From contig NC_065531.1 in the NCBI RefSeq assembly GCF_020184175.1, positions 8,701,213 through 8,765,212 of the forward strand: a stretch of DNA of 64,000 bases, read 5' to 3'. Position numbers and translations under genes: made by a program. The notes beneath the pieces are model-generated. The model did no database searches and was not told where the DNA came from. It saw only the letters and a list, made by a program, of their open reading frames with translations. This document shows positions 43,201 to 55,200 of the stretch, piece after piece. Positions within the stretch are counted from its first letter, which is position 1; every line of letters begins with the position of its first letter. Source of the DNA: Aphis gossypii (taxonomy: Eukaryota; Arthropoda; Insecta; Hemiptera; Aphididae).

Positions 43201-46200
43201 ATATTAAATCATTTTTGAATAAAATACAATGCGCGAATATTAATTATTAATCAAATATTTAAGTATTTGTAAGTTTCAATAAGTAGTAAATTATTTAAAC
43301 ATAATTCAGTTTAACACATCTTACTTTTTATAAAACATCAGACAACATTTAGATATTCTCAACACTACAATAATTGTAGTAGTAGTGTTATGTACGTAGT
43401 TTAGTTTTTAATGACTATAACAAAGCTTAAAAAAATTGAAAATTAAATCATGTCATTTATTGTGTGGTATAAATAGAACCTAACACGAATAGTTTTACTG
43501 CAGTGTATAATAAATAAAAAAATCTTTAAGCATAATTTGTATAAGCAAATAATTATAGCTACAACTAAGTAATTCGTTCACGTAATTGGAAATTTTCAGA
43601 TTGCTAGTTTCAAATTGATAATTATTTACGCCCACACAGTGTTTTCATTTCTTAGAATTCTAAATAACTTAATAACAACCTTTCTATGTATTTTTATATT
43701 ATTTTTAAATTATTATATAACTAGTATTCATTATTCGAGTGTCATTCATTAAAATATATGTAAGTGTATAATCTAATAATGTGCATAACGAATTATCGTT
43801 ATCATTCTTCATTTCATTAGTTAATTTTTCTTAAGAGTGTCTGTGACTAGGTAGTTTTAATTTAAAAACACTCTTTCTTTAAATTTCACATTAACCAACA
43901 TAAAAAAAATATTAGTTTTAATGAGAAATTTAAAAAAAAAACTGAACAAATATTGTATATTTTGTGACAAGACGTAATCGACCTTCATGTAATAATAATT
44001 ATCGTTTTCCTTTTTATTGGTTTCAACTTTATTTTCTCTGAGTTTCTTTATGATATTTTCAAAAAGACTTTTGTCAACGATATTTTAAACGACTATTAGG
44101 ATTTATCCGTAAAAAGTGTAGTGTATCGTGTAGATACCGTGTAGTTTTTATTATACTAAGTACACGTTTAATAACCAAAAATCTTTTCTTATTAAATAAC
44201 GACTATAGAATATTAAGTAAAATATTATGCGATGTGTATGCTATTTAATCAGAAATTTTATATACTCTAATCTAACCTATAAACAAAAGCAATTTAATTA
44301 TAATATTAATACATAGATCAAAATATATAAATAAAGTAAAGGTATAAAAAGTAAAAAAAAGACAAACAAAAAATAATGACCAAAATGTTTAAATGAAATA
44401 CATTATATTATATTTATTTAATGTACTATAAATTCAATTTTAAGTAATAAAAATAAAATGTGATATCATAATAAAATAACATTCAAACAGTTCTATTTTA
44501 CAGATATTATTTACAATGCAATATAATATGATATTTTATCTATAAATATATACTATTTAATATAATTCAATAAATTAAGAATTTATTATAAAATCTTACT
44601 ATAATATAGGATACCTAGTTATTCATAAATAAGTCAAAACATTTAGCAGAAATAAAATATCAGTTTTGTTCAGAAAAATTACACACACACATACACAAAT
44701 AATGTAATATTAAACTACTGATAAATTTTATAAGATTTTAAGAGAAAAATTAAAAAAAAATTGAAAAAGTCAATAAAATACATAAATATTTAAAATAAAT
44801 ACCAACACCATCCATAAGGTTACGCTTTTAGACGATAATTTATAATTTATAAATCTTTTTTAAATTTTAAAATCAATTTTTTTTCTTATGTGTATATTTT
44901 TTCTAAATTTATTAAGTAAATTGTATAAAACAATTATTTATTTTTAATACTTAAAAAATGGTAAAAGTATTTTTTTTTTTTTTTTTTACTAAATAATTTA
45001 ATTTAACATCTGATAGTATTATTACTTTAAGTATCAAAAAAAAAAAAATAAGTTGTGTGAAAACGAAAAAAGAAACCTTGATACATCTTTTTCAATGGAA
45101 AAATACACATCAAACACAAACATACTTAAAAAAAAATCGAAAACACAATTTTAAAATGAGTAGATTGTTGTGTGAAGTGATTACTTGGTACATTGTCCAA
45201 TATCCTCATAAGCTAGTTTTAAATTCACAATAACTTCTAAAATAATAATATAATTACAATAGATTATTGATATTTAGACAAATCTGTCTTCAATATTATT
45301 AACTAATTCAATAATTTAAAGGAAAATAAATTGTTCTGTGTTTAATTTTATTAAAAAATATTCCGTCTATTATAATATAACATTGATGCTGATTAAATTA
45401 CCAATTCACAATAATTTAAGGATACAAAAATAATCCATAATTTTTCTTTTGTTCTAATGAAATCAATTATAAATTATATAGCTTTATTTATTTAAATATT
45501 TTTGTTTTAATGTAAAACATGTATAGATGTATAAATTATAAAATAACAGTCTAATAGTTTTAGTGCAATAACTATTTCATAAATTAATTACAATGGGTAA
45601 TTTAATAAAGGTATATTAAATGTGGTTAAGGATAAATAATATTTATTGTTACTAAAACCTTAAATTTCACATTAAAATTTTTATCATAATACCTGGAAAA
45701 AAACAATATTTTAATTTAATTTACTTTTTTGGTTAAATATATTTTAATATAAACAATTTTGTACTTTCCAAAAAATCTATAACTATAACCTAACTAAAAA
45801 TATTCTGTAAAATATAAATCAAAAGATTAATGGTAAAAAATGAAATAAGCCAAAAGAATAAATTATCATTTTAGATTTCGAACAGAGCGTATTAGTTTTA
45901 CAATCAAATGGTTTTTAGTTTTAGATGTTTTATTTTATCGTGTTTGTTATCATTCATACATTTTTGGAGCAGTGTTAAAATTCTTTAATATCTTATACAT
46001 CTTGGGTGATAGTTGATGATAGAATATTAAATCTAGTTGGTACTTTTAGATGATAAATGCAAACCATTCCTTGTGGTTTTAATAATAATCAGGAAAACCT
46101 AAAATTTACGTATTACTATATATATATATATATATATATATATTTACTATATATTATATATATACTGGAATTATTTACACAGCTTCAATTTTTCATACCA

Positions 46201-49200
46201 GATGTATCGAATTATATATTCAAATTATATAGAAAATTACAATTTTTACTGAAATAAATGTATGTATTTACAAAATATTAATCATCGAGACTTCATACTT
46301 TTGTGGACGCAATTTTATTATTTTCTAAGTACAATACACTTTTCATTGTATAGATTAATTTTAAGTATTTTATACTTCGAACTTATTTAAACCATTATAT
46401 TATAGTTATTATATTGTACACCGGTATTAAATTATAGAAGCTAACTATTATAAATATATTTAATTTAACAAAAATGTTTACATTGTATTTCATAATTATT
46501 ATAATTGATAATATAATAAAATATTTAAATATAAAAATAAATTTAAGTTCAACCCACTATATTAATAATAGAGAAATATGTTACTCATAGTAATATAATT
46601 ATAATATTATAAAATAACTTAAAAAATATAAGTGCATTATTTCCACTTATAATCAGTGTTCGTATACATTTATTTAGCATTAAATACTTGAATTTATATT
46701 TAACACGTCCAATGCAGTATCTTTATACAATAGTTGACAGAGTTCCATGTTATTATTATTATTATTTTCTAATTTTAACGTATTAAAAAACTTTGCTATA
46801 AAAACTCCATTGTAAGTTAAAAATAAGATAAGTGAAATATTAAATAAATAATACTAATCATTTAATAAAAATAAAAATTTATTAATGTCATGTAAATGAT
46901 AAAATAAATATTTATTGAACATTGAGACAATCGGTATGCAAAATTCATTTAGATCCTGACATAATATTTATTCAGCAATAATTTGTATTAAGGTGTGTAA
47001 TAACATTTACAATTTTAGAAAATAAATAACTATGATTCTAGATATTAACATTTAGGTATACTTTTTGTAGAACTATACATTGATAAATAATACCTTATAA
47101 CATTTTGTACGTTTATTTAATGAATTTAATTCAATACATATAATAATAAATCCTAAACATTTGAGTGTGTGGAATAAAAACCACCCATAGCTCAAAAAGG
47201 TTAGCTCCTAGATCTCTTAGATACATTTTTATCAATCACTTTTACTAATTGAGTTAGAATGTAATAGGCTATGACGTATACTGTGGCTGTAAATATAACG
47301 TGGTGCTAGGATTCTGTCCAGATAAAGTACGAACATTTTTAAGATGATGTTAAACCTATAATACGCTTTGTGTCCGTCTTACAAACGCATAGCATAACAA
47401 ATTGTACATTTTGAAAAATAAATTTAATTAATGTATGCTTAATGTTACAGTGAATTCCCCCTTTGTAATATTCAAAAGTAAGAATACTATTTAGTGAATC
47501 TTAAGATTTCTTTTTATATTTTAATTTTAAAAAGAGTTATGAACATTATGCATTTTAAAATTCAATACAATTTTAAAATGCCATAACTCGCTTTAAAATG
47601 TAAGTATAAAATAAACCAACAAGGTTATATAGATAGATAAAATTCTACTTTTAAATTTTTTAATATGAATGACATTAAGCATAAGTCAGTTGAATGTATT
47701 TTCAGAACGTACAATATGCTATAATATTATACATTTATAAGACGGATACAATGTATACAGATTGTACCATATTCTTAAGAAAAACAAATGATTTTAATAT
47801 TTTTTAGTAATAAAAAAAAACTATATTAAAATGGAATTTCAAATACTACCATAATAAATAATTATGATGTGCTAGAAACTTACATAAATATAATATGTAT
47901 AATTACATTTAAAAAAAAGTTAAATAATATAATGTAAACCGAATTTTAAATAATTAACTCTATCAATTGCTTATGAAATTATGTATATGTCTACTGATTA
48001 GTTAACATTAAATATATATATATTCGTATGAAAAAGTTAATTTTTTAAATGAAATTAATACATTAAGGTATGCGTGTTAAAATCAAATAACCTATTTAGC
48101 TTGTACTATACACCTGTTGTAGTACAACTATCATGTATGTTAATCGCGTGTGGGCGAAGCATAAATTAGATTTATATCATGTAAACGAATAACATTTAAA
48201 AAAAAAATTATACTTATTGTATTATAGTAAATATATATAAATTAAAAGAAAAATATTATTATAAGTTATTTCCAATAAATGAGAAAGTTTTTAAACTTTA
48301 TAAAATTGAGAAGGACTTGCTTCTAACTTTGTTTAGCGTTCTAACTCAAAAGAGAATAAAAATATAAAATAAAATATAAAGAAGGGCTTCCGCAAAATTT
48401 AGTATGCGCATATTCTTCCGTGGGATATATTATAATGGGTGAATCCCTAAAGTTTAAAGAATATTGTAATCGGACCACCCTGCTCAATATTCTGACCGAG
48501 TTTTTGGTGAAATTTCCTCACCGAAAATATTAACTCTGCATGGTAAAATGCATATGTTTTGTGTTTCTTTTATTTCTCTACCACATATGATGCTCCCTTC
48601 AAACGACCACTCCCTAATTTTAATATTTTATTATTCTATTTACACTTTTTTTTTTTTTTGTGGCCAAAAGGGATCATGTAAGCTATATTAATATTTAACA
48701 AACATCAATTGCATTATTTAATATTTAATGACATAATGACTTGTTTGTTTCAAAACGAGACATAAACGTACATATTATAAATATTTGTTTTTTATTAATT
48801 TATTGTAGTGTCTAAAAGTAATAAGTCAAGCGTTATATTATTAGAATTCAACTTGAAATTTTTTACACATACCTACAACAAATATGGATAAATTAAATTT
48901 TCTTAAAATAGTTTTGTTTCGATTGAAAATATTTAAGTGAACTATAATATATATATTATATACCATATAATAATTTAAACTCGTATTTATAATATTTCAT
49001 AAATAATATCGGAACAATAAATTAAATTAAATTAAAGCAAATTATTAATTATTGTTTACAGTGATTATAGTTGTATAACTATTACTTTAAATGTATTTGA
49101 TAGACACATTTTCAAACAAAAAAGAAATACCTATATTAGTTTTACAATAAATAATAATGTTTATAGTTTATAAAAGTATCTTCAGTTGTTTGAATAGATG

Positions 49201-52200
49201 ATTTGAAAATGTAATGTCAGAAATTATAATAGTAGAACTTTTTCAAAAAAGAATTTTTATTCCATAAATAATAACATATTAAAATTATTTATCTGCCAAA
49301 AATATATAACAAATAATATTAATTATTTATGTTAAAAAAATATATACACTTAATATTTTTTATGATAGAGAATTTTTTTTTTTTTTTTTTGTTATATAAT
49401 ACAATCCATATTTAACAGTTTTGTCAAAAATAGCAATGTTACACCTTTTTACCCTTTATTTTCTTTTAAAAGAAAACTTTACTTGCCCAAAATCATATTT
49501 TATAACTACAAAAAGTTTTTAGAGATATTTTTCCACCCATCCCGGATGTTTTTTTGTGTCTTAAACACAAAAGAAAAGTCTTAAGAAATATCTGAGTCAT
49601 ATAATATAAATTTTACACATAAATAATAACCTAAAATGTGATTTTTAGAAAATAATTAAATCTACTCATATAAATGTTATGTAATATTTATTCTATTTTA
49701 CTCTTTGTTAGATTATTTAATAAAATAAAATCATAACAAACGAAACTATTTTTATGTGCAGTTATAATAATGATATTATTTTAATCTAATTTCATCAATA
49801 TTAGAACTTGGTTTATTTATTAAATATTAAGTTAAACGAAATCAAAAAAATCTACTATTTAAAATATAAATACTAACTTTATTATTGGAAAATGAACGAA
49901 TACGTAAATAATATAGATATACATAGCCTGAACAAAAAATATGTTAACAAATTACACATTTAAACATTATGAACTAAATACTACTCTATACTGCTTCACT
50001 CATTAGACATGATCAATTTTAAACGTTTTAAAAATTATTTCTAATGTTTATTAGAATACATATTCTAATTTATATGATTTTATTTTATATAAAATAATAT
50101 ATTGATAGCTATGCATAAATAATAATATTCATAATTTAAATAAGTATGATTAAAGTAATATTTGTTTAATGTTAAAACAATTTATGTTCAACTTTGTTAG
50201 CTCAAAACTAATCAAACATAATGAGATTATGATATGTTTTATTTTTTTCGAATTTACATATAGCTTCTGGTTCATATTATTTAATTCATCTGATATTTTA
50301 CCTAAATCTATTTATGGATTGCTAAATAATCATACTTTATATAGTAATACTGGACTATAAAACACATAGGTAAAAAATTAATCATCTCGCTTTACATATT
50401 ATAAAATCAAGATTACGGAGTATTTTGATGTTAAATTCAAAGTTAATGATTTATCATTAGAAATTCAAATTATGGTTATAAATGGATCTTAGAATAAACC
50501 AACCTTCGCTAAAGTTTTCGAAATGTTTCTTCCAACTTTGTTGACGGATGTCAGTTAGATAAACGATTAAGAAAAAAAAAATTGACCTTTTTAAAGTATA
50601 ATCTAAACATGTATTTTAATTCTAAAAGATTCTTTTTAAATACACCCTCTAACTTTTTCTCAAATATGTGTTCACTGTTCATAGAAAAAAAAAAATTACA
50701 TTCCTCGTTCACTTAAAGTCTAAAATTCAATGAAAATAAAATCAAAAGCTCAATCTGAATTCTTTTTAAAAGTCAAACACTTTTGTTTTTTAAAACAATA
50801 GGCGATTTAAAATTTATTTTTGAACAAAAAAAAACTTAGTTAAAAGCTTTGACGCATGGTTTCGTGTTATATGTGACCAGTCAATAGATTTTTTTATGCA
50901 TATTTTCTTATAAAATGGTAAAAATAATAAGCATAATAAATTAATTTTCTTTTTAACTATTAATAATTTATTTAACTATATAGTATTATTTTTTTATTAT
51001 AGACAGTATAACACGTGAAAAATCATTATCATTTTTTTTTTTTTTTTTAATGCAATTTTATTGCAAAAGTTATAATATTTTTAGCATGAATTATCAAAAT
51101 AATTTATCTTGTTAATACATAATATTAATAATAAATATAGAATGTAATGGAATTATAATTTAAATACACTTTTAGTGCACGAAGTTGATGGGAGGTAAAT
51201 ATTTGTATATACATTTTCCACAGATATTTAGATATCTAAAGTATATTAAATGATATACTTAAGAACAATATTAAAGCTATAAATTCTTTCTTAACAATTT
51301 ATGTTACTGAAATTTAAAAATATTTACGATTGTAACATTATAATGACAGAAATGTGTTTCTACAATAGAGTAATACTCTATGGTTTATACATAAAAAAAT
51401 CTATTATGTATAAAAATATTTTATTATATGTATATCATAATAAGGTAATGCACACGTATTTTATATTCCGAAGCAGAATATATTTCTTTTAATTATTAGA
51501 TATATTGAATCGGATTACAAGCGAATTCTTAATTAGTTATCAGTATATAAAGTTCTGTTAAATAGAGCAATGAACCTTCATATTTTAGTACCCTACAGTG
51601 CAAACTACTCCGCTTATACACACTTAAAATACTTATAACTACTAAATTACTTGATCACAATTCTTTTTTTATGAACTGGAAATATCAAAAAAATATATTA
51701 AACTAAATAAATAGTCGATTATTATAATCTGATTTCATTGTATATCATGATAACATTGATATTATTTTGAGGTCAATGATAAATTGTATGCATGCCCATT
51801 TAATTACAAATATTATTATATAACTATTATTGAATAGTAGTGAAAATGTAAGGTTCATAAAAAAACGTCCGTTATTGGGAGATATCAACTAATAGGGGAG
51901 ATTTTACTATACAAATAAATCAAAGAAAAATAACCGTAATATCTCCTATAATATTTAGTGAATTAAAAATGTGTCGAATTTTTATATAATATGTATGTAT
52001 TGACACTATAGTAACAAAAATCTGAACACTTTTTTGTTTTATATGATAATACATTTTAGTAACCAATTGAGAGAACAAAGGTATAATAATATTATACATT
52101 TCTATTTTTCACGGTAAGTATTTTCTACTTAAAACTTTGTCTATAGTTATAATAAGTACCTATTTTTTTTTCTTATAATACTAGGGTGGTCACATCATAC

Positions 52201-55200
52201 ACTTGCGTTGTTTTCCGTCGAAAAAAGTGACCAATTCTAAAATTATTATTATTGTACATTTTTAGTTTATATTTCTTTCTCATAAACAAGATATTGAAAA
52301 GTTAGATTTAAAATACGCTATGAATATTATAGATTGAAATTGAAAATTTGTTATTAAATATTAAAGTATGGCATGAAAAAATGTTTCATAAAGTACATTA
52401 ATATATATGTATATATATATATATTTATATATCAATAATAAGCACTTGAATGTAAATTAATGAAGATAGATTATTAAGTATCTAAACGCTTTAACGGAAT
52501 GTATTATATTCATCTTACAAATGTATAGCATTGCAACTTTTCCTAGTAATTATTTTAAACAGTTACAATTAAAGTTAATAGTTTCATCAATAAAATGTAA
52601 TAAATGTTATTGTAAATAATTATATCATACATTTTTCATATTAACCATGTACAAAAATCAACAATTATTTTTACAACAAGTGAAAAATATTAAAATACAT
52701 TATATTTATTATAATTCTACTTAATTTATCAAATTCAAAATTAATTTTGTTTTGAAAAGCAACTTTATTTAATTAAATAATTTTATTTACCTACATGTTT
52801 ATTTTTAAAGTTTATTATAATCTAGGTAGTTAAAAAACTGAGAATTTTTTGTTTTAGATAATAAAAATAATGTAACTAGCAAAAACATACAATCAAAGAG
52901 TATTTTTAGGTAGGTATATACATATATTTCCAGTTTATCAAAAAGTGAAGGATACATTATATGATAAGGCGCCTGTAAATGAGGTCGAGGCGACCACCGA
53001 CTATTAGCAACTAATTAAAATTGCTACGACATAGTAATTAGTCGGCCGTAATATCAAAACGCTTCATAATCACCAGACTTCCGGTTTTGTCTCCAGATAA
53101 TCTCAAACGAGGGTGAGTTGTTTAATTAATTACTTCGCAAGCGCGTTTATACAAATTTACGAATATATCGATAAGTGTATACTAATGAAATATAATAGGG
53201 GAAAGTGGGGTAAGTTGATGAGCTGAATAAAATGACTAATTGATAATAACCGATAGTAGATAAATTAACTTTCAAAATTTTAACTGAAATCAATATTATG
53301 ATGTAAAGAACAACTAAATAACTAGACACATAATAGTTGATTTTTATTTTACTGTTATAAAATTATTTATATAAATAAATATGACTATTTAGTATTTACT
53401 AATTTACTTTGATTTTATTATCGCAGTTTTAATCATTATTATCTTGAATGTTCAATATTACGAGTACATTAAATAATTTAAGTATTTATAACCATAAATA
53501 ATAATTGAAATTCTTTTTTAAATAGTGATATTTAGTACACATATTTAGTTTATAAAAATACAATTAATTATTTTTTTTTTGTTTTGGTGCCAAAAGAATA
53601 TTCTTTTAAGTACCCATTTGAACATTTAGCTAATCAGTTAAATGGATTTTATTTTATGTGGATACAATAAAACAATGCTAGGCACTGCAATAATTTAAAT
53701 GGTATAATTTCTGTCTGTAATGAAGTAGAAACATCTATTTTCCAGGATTTTTGAGTCGTTAAAGGTTCTCAAACAATTGAGTCTTTCAAAAAGGTAAATT
53801 CTAATTCCAAAATCTTTTACGTATAGTAATAATATCCTTATTGGTAGATAATCTTTGTTATATTTTTCACCATTGGTTGGACATGTGAATTACACAATTT
53901 AAATCAAACAATATTTTTATATAGTACGAAAAAAAAATTGTTTCTTAAAGTAACACAAAAATCAATATTCATATTTTGTACATACTATTAAAGTGCTAAT
54001 TATTGTATTCAGTCTTTAACCAACTGTTTAATGAATTGCGAGCAAAAATATTATTATAAAAACTTAAAAACAATGGTGAAACATCCTTTAGAGAAGACTA
54101 TAGCCACTATTTTAAATATAATAATGTAGTGATATATTATAATATTATATATACCCATAATAAAATTCAGGGTTTTGATTAGACGAATATTTTTTTTTTT
54201 ATTTTTAACTAATTTTGATTCATTAACTAAGTTTGTTATATATTTTTCACTGAAGAGATCTTTTCAAAACAAGGATCTTTATTTTATAACGCAAAATTAA
54301 AACATAATAAAATACTATAAAAAAAAAAAAATGTATTTATTTCTGTCCGTTTAAAGTTCGCCAAATTTAAGTCCCTCAACTGATATTATACACTTAAATA
54401 TTTGTCTTTTGAGCGACTCAAAAATACAGCTAGCAATGTTTACAATATACTTGGTCACGTATCTGCGCATGCACCAGTTTTTTGCCACGTGTACCGACTA
54501 CCGATTAAAAATCAACCATTCGTTTGCTGGGGTAACAACAAAATATTCAGATCAGACTAACACACTAATACTTTCTTCGTCACACATTTACATTTTGTTA
54601 AAATATAATACCAATATAATACCAAATATATACTGTATTTTTCTCCTTAAAACTATTATCGTCTATCTCTGTTGGGAGGTAAAAACATGTCCTCTCTGAT
54701 GTTTTCGTATCATAATATTTGTTAATGGACATTGTTCAAAGTAAAATAATGTTATGAATTTCATACATACATTTTAAATAAAATCAATAGAATATAATAT
54801 AATATGCATGAACTAGAAAATTTGTATGGTTTATTTTTCCAAATCGATAATTATATTAAAGAAGGTAAATCGTGGTATGGTTACTAGAATATTTTTGAAA
54901 ATCTTATTATATCTAATGAAGAAAATACTATTTAATATTCTATCTTAAAAATTGTGAGTTTTTTAGGTTAATTAAAAATACATAATAATTTACTAAACCA
55001 AACTCCTAAGAACATCTCCCACAGTATATTTTCCTATAGAAAGATCATAAGTTCTATTTAGGCACATTGAGTCATGAAAAAATATATTTAAAATCCACAA
55101 AAATAGATGAAAGTTAAGATTATGTACGCTAACCATCTAATAGAAAAAACTTGATTGTATCAATTATATAAATTAGTTTTAAAATACAAGTTGAATAATT

